Position numbers and translations under genes: made by a program. From NCBI GenBank assembly GCA_023386585.1, contig JAEWJM010000024.1:62001-126000 (forward strand): a DNA stretch of 64,000 nt, written 5' to 3'. The notes under the pieces were generated by a model. That model was given only the letters and a program-made list of their open reading frames with translations. It was not told the DNA's origin and ran no database searches. The DNA is from Bacteroidota bacterium (lineage in GTDB: Bacteria; Bacteroidota; Bacteroidia; Flavobacteriales; Flavobacteriaceae). Each line of letters begins with the position of its first letter. Position 1 is the first letter of the stretch. Positions 44,769 through 54,310 of this stretch are shown here, in pieces.

Positions 44769-45182
44769 TTAATGCGGCAGCCTGTCTTTTACCACTCCGT
44801 AAATGAAGGTACCGACCAACGCGCCTGCGAGGATGAAGATCACCGGAAGGAAACCTGCGCCCAAAAGAATGAAAATCGGGCCGGGACAGGCGCCTACCAT
44901 CGCCCAGCCGAAGCCAAAGAAAAGTCCACCCACCCAATATCTCGCCGATCCCGGTTCCTTATCGGCTATTACAATCGGTTCTCCTTTAATGTCTTTAACT
45001 TTCATCCTGCGAATGAACTGGATACCAATTAAACCTGTCAACACCGCAGTCATAATAATTCCGTACATGTGGAAAGACTGAAAATGGAACATTTCATAAA
45101 TCCGGTACCAACTGACGGCTTCCGATTTTGTCAAAACGATTCCAAAAACAAATCCAACAATCAAATATTTCAGTGCGCGCAT
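44769..45182 (-). CDS. YeeE/YedE family protein, second half
   Basis: A 137-residue membrane protein with about four helices and the YeeE/YedE motif FGFGWAMVGACPGP. With its upstream neighbour it forms the two-part version of a thiosulfate/sulfur-compound transporter family. They are separated by 2 bp. Substrate inferred from the family only. Confidence 0.85.
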   Translation of the reverse strand: MRALKYLIVGFVFGIVLTKSEAVSWYRIYEMFHFQSFHMYGIIMTAVLTGLIGIQFIRRMKVKDIKGEPIVIADKEPGSARYWVGGLFFGFGWAMVGACPGPIFILLGAGFLPVIFILAGALVGTFIYGVVKDRLPH

Positions 45183-45184
45183 AA

Positions 45185-45745
45185 TTAAAAGATTAGTGGT
45201 AAAATATAATGCGACATAATGAGTCCGCCAACGAAGAACGCAATCACCGCTTTAAGCGAAGGAATCTGCAGGTTACTCAACCCGGAAATCGCATGTCCGG
45301 AAGTGCAGCCTCCGGCATATCGGGTTCCGAAGCCAATGAGCACACCGCCCATCACCAGCACAAAAATCATTTTAGGATATTGTAGCGCCTGATTTCCGAA
45401 TAGTATATCAGGAAGTAGATTTCCGTTTTTCGGCGGATCGATCCCCAATTCGTTTAGTTCACTGATCGTCTTTGGATTCAATGCAACATTTGACGGGTCG
45501 GCCATAAAATGAACGGCAACATAACCGCCGATCATCGCGCCCATGATAACCGCCAGGTTCCATCTTTGCGCACGCCAGTCGAAATTGAAAAATGGTACAA
45601 ATTTACCCGCGCCCCCAATCGAGCAAAGGGTTCGCAGGTTTGATGACATTCCGAAAACTTTTCCAAAATAAATAAGCAGCAACATGATCATTCCGATTAA
45701 AAAACCGGAAACATACCACGGCCATGTCTGAGATAACAACTCCAT
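45185..45745 (-). CDS. YeeE/YedE family protein, first half
   Basis: A 186-residue membrane protein with about five helices and the signature GFGTRYAGGCTSGHAISGL, whose cysteine is essential in the thiosulfate transporter TsuA. Start chosen at 45745 (MELLSQTWPWY). Forms an operon with the short partner. Confidence 0.86.
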   Translation of the reverse strand: MELLSQTWPWYVSGFLIGMIMLLLIYFGKVFGMSSNLRTLCSIGGAGKFVPFFNFDWRAQRWNLAVIMGAMIGGYVAVHFMADPSNVALNPKTISELNELGIDPPKNGNLLPDILFGNQALQYPKMIFVLVMGGVLIGFGTRYAGGCTSGHAISGLSNLQIPSLKAVIAFFVGGLIMSHYILPLIF

Positions 45746-45794
45746 AATGTTTTTGTTTTTGCAGGGTTTCAACAATTCCTCAAAAATAAACTAT

Positions 45795-45802
45795 TAAATT
45801 TG
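45795..45802 (+). promoter_or_regulatory. -7 box of the DUF4199-lipoprotein-kdsA genes
   Basis: TAAATTTG ends 21 bp before the ATG at 45824. Confidence 0.45.
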
Positions 45803-45823
45803 GATTTTAATTCAAATCTTTAA

Positions 45824-46324
45824 ATGAAGGCATTCTACATCGAATTCAAATGGGCGTTGATCTATTCGGCTGCATTGCTCCTTTGGATGATGCTTGAAAA
45901 ATTTGCAGGATGGCACGATGTGCTTATCGAAAAACAGCCACTGTATACCAACCTTTTTGCGATCGTTGCGATCGTTATTTACGTACTTTTCATGAAAGAC
46001 AAGCGCCAGAATTTCTTTCGCGGCAATATGAATTGGGCTCAGGGATTTTTATCCGGAACGATATTAACTGTTGCGATAGCATTATTGAGTCCGATCGTAC
46101 AAATAATTACATACCATTACATTACGCCTGATTACTTTCACAATGCGATAAACTTCCGGGTGTCGCACAACTATATGACACAAGAACAGGCTGAATCTTA
46201 TTTCAACCTGAAAAGCTACATGATACAATCGGGTTTGGGCGGACTTCCACTTGGTGTAATAACTGCGGCTTTGGTGGCGTTACTAATGAAGACAAAATCA
46301 AATACTTCGGCAAATGCGATTTAA
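45824..46324 (+). CDS. DUF4199 family membrane protein
   Basis: A 166-residue protein with four hydrophobic helices, typical of DUF4199 in flavobacteria (FYIEFKWALIYSAALLLWM; SGTILTVAIALLSPIVQ). Function unknown. It overlaps the next gene by 11 bp. Confidence 0.78.
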   Translation: MKAFYIEFKWALIYSAALLLWMMLEKFAGWHDVLIEKQPLYTNLFAIVAIVIYVLFMKDKRQNFFRGNMNWAQGFLSGTILTVAIALLSPIVQIITYHYITPDYFHNAINFRVSHNYMTQEQAESYFNLKSYMIQSGLGGLPLGVITAALVALLMKTKSNTSANAI

Positions 46325-46778
46325 ATTATTACTTACCGCTGTCGTAATCGCGCTCTGCACTTCTTGTGTAAGTACCAAATCGACGCTCAAAAATGTCGAT
46401 GACAATGCGCCATCGCCAAAGCTGAACAAGGAAAAGACAGCGTTTATAATTATGGATTATGCTACTGACAGACGTTATGGTTATGATCCCGATTATCCAA
46501 TAAATATTTTCTACAACAACACCAAGAACGAATCGATTAACCAGCAGCGGTTTTTGAATGCGCTTGCCGGACCGAACGGCGAAAAGCTTTTTTACAAGCG
46601 CATCGAAAGTTGCTGCCCATTTCCTACGACCAAAAGTGAAATGGGCGCCGGGTTTCTCGATGTCTATGAGATAACCTGGGTTGGCCTGCCTCGACCGATT
46701 CACCTATATATGAACATTTACGAAAAAGGCGTTTTACAGGTTCCTGTTGGATTTACCTTAAAAAACACGCCTAACTAA
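46314..46778 (+). CDS. Putative lipoprotein upstream of kdsA
   Basis: A 154-residue lipoprotein; signal MRFKLLLTAVVIALCTSC gives Cys18. The sequence INIFYNNTKNESINQQRFLNAL and FYKRIESCCPFPTTKSEMG has two adjacent cysteines. The family is common just before kdsA in flavobacteria, but I cannot assign a function. It overlaps DUF4199 by 11 bp and is 4 bp before kdsA. Confidence 0.72.
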   Translation: MRFKLLLTAVVIALCTSCVSTKSTLKNVDDNAPSPKLNKEKTAFIIMDYATDRRYGYDPDYPINIFYNNTKNESINQQRFLNALAGPNGEKLFYKRIESCCPFPTTKSEMGAGFLDVYEITWVGLPRPIHLYMNIYEKGVLQVPVGFTLKNTPN

Positions 46779-46782
46779 AAAT

Positions 46783-47601
46783 ATGGATATCAACTCAATT
46801 CCCCAGATCAAACACACCGACAGCGGTAATTTTTTCATCCTTGCCGGCCCGTGCGCCATTGAAGGTGAAGAAATGGCAATGCGAATTGCCGAAACACTCG
46901 TATCAATAAGCGAAAAATATCAACTTCCCTTTGTTTTCAAAGGTTCTTTTAAAAAGGCCAATCGATCAAGAATCGACAGCTTCTCCGGAATTGGTGACGA
47001 AAAAGCGTTGCGTATTTTACGAAAGGTGTCCGAAACATTCAACGTGCCCACAATTACCGATATTCACACCAACGAAGACGCGGCAATGGCAGCCGAATAT
47101 GTCGACGTGCTCCAGATTCCTGCATTCCTGGTGCGACAAACCGATTTGGTCGTAGCGGCGGCGGAAACCGGCAAAGTAGTGAATCTCAAAAAAGGACAAT
47201 TCATGAGTCCGGAAAGCATGAAGCACGCCGTGCAGAAAGTGCTTGATTGCAATAACCAACAGGTAATGGTTACCGATCGTGGAACGATGTTCGGTTATCA
47301 GGACATGATTGTTGATTTCCGTGGAATCCCAACAATGAAGCAGTTCGCGACGACAGTCCTTGATGTGACGCATTCACTGCAGCAGCCAAATCAAAGCGCC
47401 GGCGTAACTGGCGGCCGTCCGGATATGATCGAAACGATTGCCAAAGCAGGAATCGCGGTTGGCGCGGATGGAATTTTTATTGAAACTCATTTCGATCCGG
47501 CTCATGCTAAAAGTGACGGCGCAAACATGCTGCACCTGAATTATTTTGACGACCTGATGGGCAAACTTGTAGCGATCCGGAAAACAATCAATAATTTTTA
47601 A
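46783..47601 (+). CDS. kdsA: 3-deoxy-8-phosphooctulonate synthase
   Basis: KdsA makes KDO-8-phosphate for lipopolysaccharide. The 272-residue barrel has AGPCAIEGEEMAMRIAE, VFKGSFKKANRSRIDSFSG, DRGTMFGYQDMIVDFRG and THSLQQPNQSAGVTGGRP. Normal length; end of the operon. Confidence 0.96.
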   Translation: MDINSIPQIKHTDSGNFFILAGPCAIEGEEMAMRIAETLVSISEKYQLPFVFKGSFKKANRSRIDSFSGIGDEKALRILRKVSETFNVPTITDIHTNEDAAMAAEYVDVLQIPAFLVRQTDLVVAAAETGKVVNLKKGQFMSPESMKHAVQKVLDCNNQQVMVTDRGTMFGYQDMIVDFRGIPTMKQFATTVLDVTHSLQQPNQSAGVTGGRPDMIETIAKAGIAVGADGIFIETHFDPAHAKSDGANMLHLNYFDDLMGKLVAIRKTINNF

Positions 47602-47713
47602 AATTCACGTGAAGCCTTACAGGCAAAGGCGCAGAAGATATATGTTGCACGCCGGAAATTTAATGGTATCGTTTTTGTAATTTGCAGAAAATAACTTCAA
47701 AAAAATCATTTTT

Positions 47714-48079
47714 ATGAAAAAGCTGATCTTATCCTTAATCGCCCTGGTTGGATTTACCGCAGCATCAAATGCGCAGATCAAGATAAAGCAACCTGCTTCA
47801 TCAACAACTACGACAACTAAGAACGGGCAAACGACAACCACGAAAACTACCAATCATCCGGTCGTCGATTTCAACAAAAAACAAGTTCTTAACAAGCAAA
47901 CGACAACAACCACAACCACTACACCGGTTTCGTCTTCTAAAACCGCCCCTGTCGCAACTTCACAAACGACGATCAATAAAAAAGCATCGGAAAAGCGATA
48001 CAAAAAGTGGAAACATAAAAAAAGAAAATATCGTCGCCATCATGATAACAGGGCGAGATCAAAACATCATAATGATTAA
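47714..48079 (+). CDS. Small Thr/Lys-rich secreted protein
   Basis: A 121-residue protein with signal peptide (MKKLILSLIALVGFTAASNAQ), a Thr-rich low-complexity middle (TTTTTKNGQTTTTK, TTTTTTTTPVSSS) and a Lys/Arg/His-rich tail (KRKYRRHHDNRARSKHH). I do not recognise it. A signal peptide and a terminator after it argue for a real gene. Confidence 0.62.
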   Translation: MKKLILSLIALVGFTAASNAQIKIKQPASSTTTTTKNGQTTTTKTTNHPVVDFNKKQVLNKQTTTTTTTTPVSSSKTAPVATSQTTINKKASEKRYKKWKHKKRKYRRHHDNRARSKHHND

Positions 48080-48085
48080 CAAATC

Positions 48086-48111
48086 AGGTCTGCAACAGCA
48101 GGCCTTTTTTT
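48086..48111 (+). terminator. Terminator of the Thr/Lys-rich protein gene
   Basis: AGGTCTGC pairs with GCAGGCCT (one G-U pair, 4-base loop), followed by T7. Confidence 0.8.
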
Positions 48112-49480
48112 ATTCCCTGATTCCGTGAGTGTCAATCAGGTAAACAAGCGAGGCCATTGTAGCAGCTCCCAATTCAAGTTCCCTCTTGTTAACCGCATCA
48201 AAGCGATCATTTGCGGCATGATGATAATCAAAATACCGTTGCGAATCGGGACACAAACCTGCTTTCAGTATTTTGGGTGAAGTCAACGGGCCAATATCCG
48301 ATCCGGGATGACCCGTTTGAAAGTAGTGAATCAGGTAGGGCTCGAACAACGTTTTAAAATTTTTTACCAATTCAATATTTGCGGTGCTTCCCTCTAGTGA
48401 AAATCCTCTTGGGGTAAATCCGCCGCAATCGCTCTCCAGTGCAAATATGTGATTCTCATTGTTTTGTATTGAAAGTTCTTCGTACTTTTTCCCGCCACGA
48501 AGGCCGTTTTCCTCATTCATAAACAAAACTGCCCTGATCGTGTTTTTCGGTTTGTAGTTCATTGACTTCAGTAAATGAAGCACTTCCATGCTTTGCACCA
48601 CTCCTGCGCCATCATCCTGCGAACCGTCGGCTAAATCCCATGAATCGAGATGTCCGCCCACAACCATGATCCATTCAGGATGTTCCGAACCTTTGATCTC
48701 ACCTATCACATTATATGAAAGCACATCATCCAACTGCCTGCACGATTGCTTGAATCCGAATTTCAGCGACCGATTTTCCTTCAACATCTTGCTCAGCAGT
48801 TCTGCACCATTCGTACTGATCGCTGCAGCCGGAATACGCTGTTCTTCCGGCAAATCACCATTGCTCATCGATCCTGCATGCGGATAATCGTCCTGCCGTA
48901 GATTCATCGATCGCACGATCACGCCGACAGCGCCAAATTTGGCAGCCTGAAGCGCGCCACCGTAACGTTGGTCGACACATCCGCCATAAGAAGTAAACGT
49001 ATCGACATTTTCCGGAGCCATCGGTCGGTTATAAAACACGATTTTCCCCTTTACACTATTACCAAGGGCGGCGACTTCTTCAATTGAATGGACTTCCACC
49101 ACCTCAGCGAGCAGTGCATTTTTGGGTGTCGCAACTGAACCTCCCAACGCGCAAATCGGCACCTGGATTTTCTTGTTTCCATTTTGGATATATGCCGTCT
49201 CCTTTGCGCCCCGTTCCCATTTCGGCACCATTACTTCCTGCAAAAAAACGCGGTCGAGTCCGAGTGTCTCCATCTGCGCCTTTGTATATGCTACTGCTTT
49301 TTGAGCGTTCGCAGATCCGGAAAGCCTTGCCCCTATGTCATTCGACAGGTGATCGAGCCAGCTATAGCATTTGGAATTCGTCAGCGCATGCCGGTAAATT
49401 TCCTTCAGCGCTTGTTCGTCGGTTGTTTGTGAAAAGGCAGGAAATACCGATAATAGAAGTAATATCAGATTCTTTTTCAT
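48110..49480 (-). CDS. M28 family metallopeptidase
   Basis: A 456-residue secreted aminopeptidase/carboxypeptidase Q-like enzyme. Signal peptide MKKNLILLLLSVFPAFSQ. Zinc ligands lie in VVGGHLDSWDLADGSQDDGAG and FMNEENGLRGG, with a PA-like insert before (AKFGAVGVIVRSMN). It starts 1 bp after the transporter stop, so the two are co-transcribed. Start chosen at 49480 for the signal peptide. Confidence 0.9.
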   Translation of the reverse strand: MKKNLILLLLSVFPAFSQTTDEQALKEIYRHALTNSKCYSWLDHLSNDIGARLSGSANAQKAVAYTKAQMETLGLDRVFLQEVMVPKWERGAKETAYIQNGNKKIQVPICALGGSVATPKNALLAEVVEVHSIEEVAALGNSVKGKIVFYNRPMAPENVDTFTSYGGCVDQRYGGALQAAKFGAVGVIVRSMNLRQDDYPHAGSMSNGDLPEEQRIPAAAISTNGAELLSKMLKENRSLKFGFKQSCRQLDDVLSYNVIGEIKGSEHPEWIMVVGGHLDSWDLADGSQDDGAGVVQSMEVLHLLKSMNYKPKNTIRAVLFMNEENGLRGGKKYEELSIQNNENHIFALESDCGGFTPRGFSLEGSTANIELVKNFKTLFEPYLIHYFQTGHPGSDIGPLTSPKILKAGLCPDSQRYFDYHHAANDRFDAVNKRELELGAATMASLVYLIDTHGIRE

Positions 49481-49481
49481 A

Positions 49482-51260
49482 TTAATGTGTTGCGTCAACT
49501 TCAATGGCATCTACGTCAATATCTTGCTTGCGAAGTATCGATTTTACGGCAAATGCAAAGAAAAGCAGGTACGAAAAACAAATAACCGGAACAATATACG
49601 ATGCATGGATTCCGATGATGTCGGACAATTTTCCCTGTATCGGCGGGATAATTCCACCGCCGAGGATCATCATCACGAGAAACGCCGATCCTTGGGCCGT
49701 ATATTTTCCCAATCCGATAATCGATAGGCTGAAAATTGCCGGCCACATAATGCTGCATGCGAGTCCACCCGCCAGAAACGCATAAATCGCAACAGTTCCA
49801 TCGGTCAGCAAACCGATTGCCATCGCCACAATTCCCATTATTGCAAACACCAACAACGTTCTCGCCGGCTTATCCTTACACAAAAAGAAGGCGGCAATCT
49901 GCAAAATGATACAAACAATATAGTAATACAACGGTGACATGTCCTGTTGCGCTAATGTATTTACTCCGATGATGACCGTAAATGCGATCAAGGGAACAAT
50001 TACCAATGCCAACGATCGCTTGCTCATCGACAAATTAAAAGCGCTGATCGCGCCTGCCCAACGTCCGATCATCAGGCTTCCCCAATACATCGAAACGTAA
50101 GGTGCGATTTGTGACGATTGATGCGCACCAAACGACGGCAGCTTCAATAGCTCACCAAGGTTGCTTCCAATCGCAACCTCAACGCCAACATAAGTGAATA
50201 TGGCCAGCATTCCCAGGACAAGTTGTGGATATTGCATTGCGCCCCAACCAACACTTTTCTTGCGCGCACTCGCATTCGCGTATAGGAGTCCGCCTACTAC
50301 AATAGCCAACGCGCCAAAAAGCCAGTACATGCGTTCGCGCTCCAACGGGTGGCGAAGTGACTCCATTTCGGTTTCTTTATCGGATATTGAATTGTTGATC
50401 TGTGTCAGCTCTTTCGACGGATTCGGATAGGTTGCAGCTGCGAGATCCGACTTTATTGCGGAAATTTCTCTTTCGAGCGATTCGATCTTTAACGCCGAAG
50501 TGGTTTTATAACTGTTGAACACCGGCGCAAAAACCATTACCAGAAGCCCTGTCATCACCACCAAAATGAGCAGCGCCTTGTTTGCTTTTTCCATTGGTTC
50601 GATTGCAATTCCGGGCGGAACTTTCTTCGAAAACCAAAACAGGCCGGCGGCTGCAATAAATAATATTCCGACACCGATATAAAGCAGTATCACTTTATCC
50701 AATGGAAGCGCCGCGATCTGGTCGTCACTCACGGCAGCTGTCGATCCGAAAAGTGCAAAAGCAATGATCAACGGCCCGATCATGGTTCCGAATGAGTTGA
50801 TTCCACCGCCGAGATTGATCCTGCTGGTGCCTGTCTTTGGATCACCGAGCATCACCGCGAACGGATTTGCCGCCGTTTGCTGAAGTGAAAAACCAAGCGC
50901 CACGATGAACAATCCGACCAACATTCCGGTATAAACGTTCGACTGCACGGCAACGATCATTGCGCCGGCGCCTAATGCCGAAAACAATAAGCCGTAAACA
51001 ATGCTTTTCTTGTAGCCCCATTTACCAATCAAGTCCTTACCGTTCAGCGCACTATAGGCAAACAATATCAGCGCGCCAAGATAATACGCGGTGTAGAATG
51101 CAAAATCGATCAGCTGCGACTGGAACTGGTCAAGCGCGAATTTGTGCTTACAAAAAGGAATGAAGATGCTGTTTCCTGCAGCGATGAATCCCCAGAAAAA
51201 GAAAACGGTAATCAGGGTATAAAGCGCCGGGTAATTGGTTTTGGTGCTCGTAGCGGCCAT
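49482..51260 (-). CDS. Sugar MFS transporter (FucP/GluP-like) with long central insertion
   Basis: A 592-residue permease; a FucP-type porter is about 430. NYPALYTLITVFFFWGFIAAGNSIFIPFCKHKF and SLQQTAANPFAVMLGDPKTG are typical of the family (shown here as its two blocks). Between transmembrane halves, about residues 225-330, is an insertion containing extra helices and a polar coiled-coil-like stretch (LEREISAIKSDLAAA, INNSISDKETEMESL). It is probably an inner-membrane sugar:proton symporter; substrate unknown. Upstream of the M28 peptidase in the same operon. Confidence 0.87.
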   Translation of the reverse strand: MAATSTKTNYPALYTLITVFFFWGFIAAGNSIFIPFCKHKFALDQFQSQLIDFAFYTAYYLGALILFAYSALNGKDLIGKWGYKKSIVYGLLFSALGAGAMIVAVQSNVYTGMLVGLFIVALGFSLQQTAANPFAVMLGDPKTGTSRINLGGGINSFGTMIGPLIIAFALFGSTAAVSDDQIAALPLDKVILLYIGVGILFIAAAGLFWFSKKVPPGIAIEPMEKANKALLILVVMTGLLVMVFAPVFNSYKTTSALKIESLEREISAIKSDLAAATYPNPSKELTQINNSISDKETEMESLRHPLERERMYWLFGALAIVVGGLLYANASARKKSVGWGAMQYPQLVLGMLAIFTYVGVEVAIGSNLGELLKLPSFGAHQSSQIAPYVSMYWGSLMIGRWAGAISAFNLSMSKRSLALVIVPLIAFTVIIGVNTLAQQDMSPLYYYIVCIILQIAAFFLCKDKPARTLLVFAIMGIVAMAIGLLTDGTVAIYAFLAGGLACSIMWPAIFSLSIIGLGKYTAQGSAFLVMMILGGGIIPPIQGKLSDIIGIHASYIVPVICFSYLLFFAFAVKSILRKQDIDVDAIEVDATH

Positions 51261-51280
51261 ATTTGGTTAGTTTAGTGTTC

Positions 51281-51288
51281 CAAATATA
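51281..51288 (-). promoter_or_regulatory. -7 box of the transporter-peptidase operon
   Basis: Minus-strand TATATTTG, 20 bp before the transporter ATG; no clear TTG. Confidence 0.5.
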
Positions 51289-51314
51289 GCAATTACACGC
51301 AATAAATATTTTAA

Positions 51315-52526
51315 TTATTTGCCGTCGATATAGTCCTGCAGATACGAGAAACGTGGCGTCAGCTTCCCGTTTTCGGTAATTTTTGCACGGTCCAAAATTC
51401 CATCTTTGTCCCCGTTGAAGAACGCCGGAATCACATGCTGCATGAACATTTCACCGAATCCTTCGCTCGCATCTTTGGGAAGTTCACATGGCAAATTGTC
51501 AACCGACATCACTACAATCGCTCCGGGATGGAACATGTCGACTTCACGGTCTTCCGAAGGCAGATACCCGAAGAAGGGTTCGGCTATCGTGGATGCCTTG
51601 ATCGTACACGCGATCGGCCCGTTGACATCACACGAAATATCGGCTACGACACGAATTTTATTTGTCGGCGATTGCAGCATTTCACGCGAAAGTATCACGG
51701 GCGCATCGTTTCCGCAGAAATGTCCCGCAATAAAAATATCGGCAACTTTCGTGAATCGTTCAAAATCGGATTCGTAAAGTTTTGGGGTTTCGTAGAAATC
51801 ATGCTTGTCCAACGCTGATGTCGGCGTGCCATCGATGCGGCGGTTATAGTCGAGTACGTCAATTTGCGTATAAACCGGATCAGAGTAATTTTTGTTGAGA
51901 AAATCCTCAATGGAAACCCCTTTAATTTTCATCGCATCAAGGATTTCACGCGCTCCGGATGCGACTTTTCCCTTGCCGGTAAGTACGATTTTTACCGGTG
52001 GAAGCGTAATTCTCCTAAGCCGCTCGACCAGCGCATCTTTTCCGTTAAGGGATTCCGCTTTTGGAAGATTGAAAAGCTCGTATTTGGTTCCGAAGGCACG
52101 GAAACCGTTGAACGCGCCAACGATCCCGGCATATCGTCCGAAGCCGATCAGGCGGCGATGGCTTTCATCTACAATGGTTTCGTGGTCGTAAAGGTCGATT
52201 TTCTTGTCGATTATCGCCTGGAGCAACTTGCGGTTATGCGGCTGTTTTTTGATTGTATGCGAAAAGAAAAAGTATTTTTTGTGCGGAATCAGCGCGTCGA
52301 TCGGCACTTCCTTAACACCGAAAAGCACGTCACAATCCGACACGTCCGAAACTACTTCGAGGCCTGCCGCAGCATACGCGCTATCGGGAAATATCCGGAT
52401 ATCCGAACTTTCGACCTTAATTTCCGCCTCCGGATGTTCCGCCTTGAGCCGAACCAGCTCTTCCGGGGTAAAAACAACTCTTCTGTCTGGCGGCGTCTTG
52501 CGTTCTTTAATGATTCCGAATTTCAT
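51315..52526 (-). CDS. NAD(P)-dependent amino-acid dehydrogenase, saccharopine dehydrogenase-like
   Basis: A 403-residue protein of the alanine dehydrogenase/transhydrogenase N-terminal fold. MKFGIIKERKTPPDRRVVFTPEE is typical of the lysine-forming (LYS1-like) saccharopine dehydrogenases. The Rossmann region is KIVLTGKGKVASGAREILDAM, reading GKGKVASG where GxGxxG is usual. The substrate could be another amino acid. Start chosen at 52526, supported by the two-box promoter; a longer in-frame extension would run past it. Confidence 0.82.
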   Translation of the reverse strand: MKFGIIKERKTPPDRRVVFTPEELVRLKAEHPEAEIKVESSDIRIFPDSAYAAAGLEVVSDVSDCDVLFGVKEVPIDALIPHKKYFFFSHTIKKQPHNRKLLQAIIDKKIDLYDHETIVDESHRRLIGFGRYAGIVGAFNGFRAFGTKYELFNLPKAESLNGKDALVERLRRITLPPVKIVLTGKGKVASGAREILDAMKIKGVSIEDFLNKNYSDPVYTQIDVLDYNRRIDGTPTSALDKHDFYETPKLYESDFERFTKVADIFIAGHFCGNDAPVILSREMLQSPTNKIRVVADISCDVNGPIACTIKASTIAEPFFGYLPSEDREVDMFHPGAIVVMSVDNLPCELPKDASEGFGEMFMQHVIPAFFNGDKDGILDRAKITENGKLTPRFSYLQDYIDGK

Positions 52527-52544
52527 ACTGTGATTTTTCAGCAG

Positions 52545-52574
52545 CAAAAATACGGCTTCAAAATGCGGTTTCAA
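52545..52574 (-). promoter_or_regulatory. Promoter of the saccharopine dehydrogenase-like gene
   Basis: Minus-strand TTG (52572-52574) and TATTTTTG (52545-52552) are 19 bp apart, 18 bp before the ATG. Confidence 0.75.
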
Positions 52575-52673
52575 AATAGGAACGCAAAAAAGCAGCAACC
52601 ATAAAATATCGGCTCCTGCTTTTGTCTAGTTCATACAATAAAAAAGAAAATCCTGCAGTCGGTTATCCGCAGC

Positions 52674-52883
52674 TTATGCCGCCCTTCGGGTGCGAAGCAT
52701 CATATCCTGCAGCGGTTCGTGGATGTCGATGTTTTTCTCCTTCCAAAGTTCAGCTTTCAGGCTGTTCAGGATTTGCGCCCTTTCGGGATCGCTCAGATTG
52801 TGCAGCCGTTGGCGAAGCACTTCTGCAGTTGGAAACTTATACGGCGTACTTTTGAGTCGGTTGATTACATAATTCGCGTCCAT
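52674..52883 (-). CDS. Small conserved-looking hypothetical protein
   Basis: A 69-residue charged helical protein (VLRQRLHNLSDPERAQILNSL). I do not recognise it. It has its own two-box promoter and a plausible start, so it is probably expressed. Confidence 0.55.
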   Translation of the reverse strand: MDANYVINRLKSTPYKFPTAEVLRQRLHNLSDPERAQILNSLKAELWKEKNIDIHEPLQDMMLRTRRAA

Positions 52884-52966
52884 CTTATTTTGTTTTAAGT
52901 TGTTTTGTTATGCTAAATTATGTTGGGATGGGAGCTATTCTTTTACATAAATTTTGATAATTCTTA

Positions 52967-52994
52967 CAAAATTACCCATAAAGGTCCATTACAA
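52967..52994 (-). promoter_or_regulatory. Promoter of the 69-aa protein gene
   Basis: Minus-strand TTG (52992-52994) and TAATTTTG (52967-52974) are 17 bp apart, about 84 bp before the ATG. Confidence 0.6.
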
Positions 52995-53039
52995 ATCAAA
53001 TGCGGACTGTTGAAAAGTGGTAGATATCTTCGGATTTTT

Positions 53040-53074
53040 TTGGCGAAACTGCCCTATGTGTTTATTTATATTTG
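53040..53074 (+). promoter_or_regulatory. Promoter of the serine hydrolase gene
   Basis: TATATTTG at 53067-53074 with TTG at 53040-53042 (24 bp apart, slightly long). It places the transcript start after the ATG at 53072, so the ATG at 53093 is used. Confidence 0.5.
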
Positions 53075-53092
53075 CGACTTATTGATTTTGAA

Positions 53093-54277
53093 ATGTCACG
53101 CAATCTCCCAATATACCTACTAACTTTCCTGCTTTTCTTGTCGTGTTCGCGCAACGGAAAAAGCGGATCGGATGAAATTAAGGACACGAGTACGATCATG
53201 AAACCTTATGAGCCGTCAAAAGCGGGCCTTAAAAAGGAATATGTTGCCTCAAAACGCGCTGGAATAGACCGTTTTTTCAAGAAAAACTGGAGACGCGAAG
53301 ATGAAAATATCAGCTTTTTGGTAGCCAAGGAAGGCCATATCCTTTATGAAAAATATCAGGGTTATGCTGACAAGAAAAAGGGCACCAAAATTACGGCAAC
53401 AACGCCGTTGCACTTAGCATCTGTAAGCAAGGTTTTGACCGCAACCGCAATACTGAAACTGATCAACTCGGGGAAAATCGACCTTGACCAAAAGGTAAAT
53501 ACGATCCTGGACGGTTTTCCTTATCCTAAAATCACGATTAAAACATTACTAAATCATCGAAGCGGATTGCGCAATTATGCCTATTACGCCGACGACCGAA
53601 AAATTTGGGACCACCACAAACCGCTGCGCAACCAGGATATTCTGGATCTCTTTATAAAGAACAAGACGCCGCTCGATTATCCAACCGACAAGAAGTTCAC
53701 TTATTGCAACACCAACTATGCAATGCTGGCGTTGGTGATCGAAAAAATCACCGGAATGTCTTATGGCAAAGCGATGAAGAAGATGATCTTTGATCCGCTG
53801 GGAATGACGCACACCTTTGTTTTTGATTATGACAAGGACCGCGGGAAGGTTGTTCCTTCATACAAGGCGAACAATGTGGAAATCGGAATCGACTTCCTGG
53901 ATGCGGTTTACGGCGACAAGAACATTTACTCGACACCGCGCGACATGGTACGCTTTGATTATGCGCGTTACAACCCGGCCTTCCTCGATCCGAAGCTGAT
54001 GAAGAAAGTCTACGTTGGCTACAGCTACGAACACAAAGGCGAGAAAAATTACGGTTTGGGAATGCGGATGATCGATTGGGCAACCGGCCAGCACTTTTAT
54101 TTCCACAATGGTTGGTGGCACGGAAACACCTCGTCGTATGTAAACCTGAAAAATGAGAAAGTGATGATCATGGCGCTTTCGAACCGGTTTACCAGCAAAA
54201 CCTACCGTGTACGCTTCCTGGCGACGCTTTTTGGCGATTATCCGTTCAAAATGGATAAGGACGATCTTTTTGAATAG
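53093..54277 (+). CDS. Serine hydrolase, beta-lactamase class C/PBP4* family lipoprotein
   Basis: A 394-residue lipoprotein: signal MSRNLPIYLLTFLLFLSC gives Cys18. The beta-lactamase fold has the SxxK motif SVSK in LHLASVSKVLTATAIL and the YxN motif YCN in KFTYCNTNYAMLALVIEKITG. The HxG-like motif WHGNTSSY occurs near the C-terminus. It probably acts on D-amino-acid peptides or esters in the periplasm; substrate unknown. Start chosen from the promoter and signal peptide. Confidence 0.87.
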   Translation: MSRNLPIYLLTFLLFLSCSRNGKSGSDEIKDTSTIMKPYEPSKAGLKKEYVASKRAGIDRFFKKNWRREDENISFLVAKEGHILYEKYQGYADKKKGTKITATTPLHLASVSKVLTATAILKLINSGKIDLDQKVNTILDGFPYPKITIKTLLNHRSGLRNYAYYADDRKIWDHHKPLRNQDILDLFIKNKTPLDYPTDKKFTYCNTNYAMLALVIEKITGMSYGKAMKKMIFDPLGMTHTFVFDYDKDRGKVVPSYKANNVEIGIDFLDAVYGDKNIYSTPRDMVRFDYARYNPAFLDPKLMKKVYVGYSYEHKGEKNYGLGMRMIDWATGQHFYFHNGWWHGNTSSYVNLKNEKVMIMALSNRFTSKTYRVRFLATLFGDYPFKMDKDDLFE

Positions 54278-54310
54278 CGAAAATAAACAGTCAACAGCTT
54301 ATCGTGAAAA

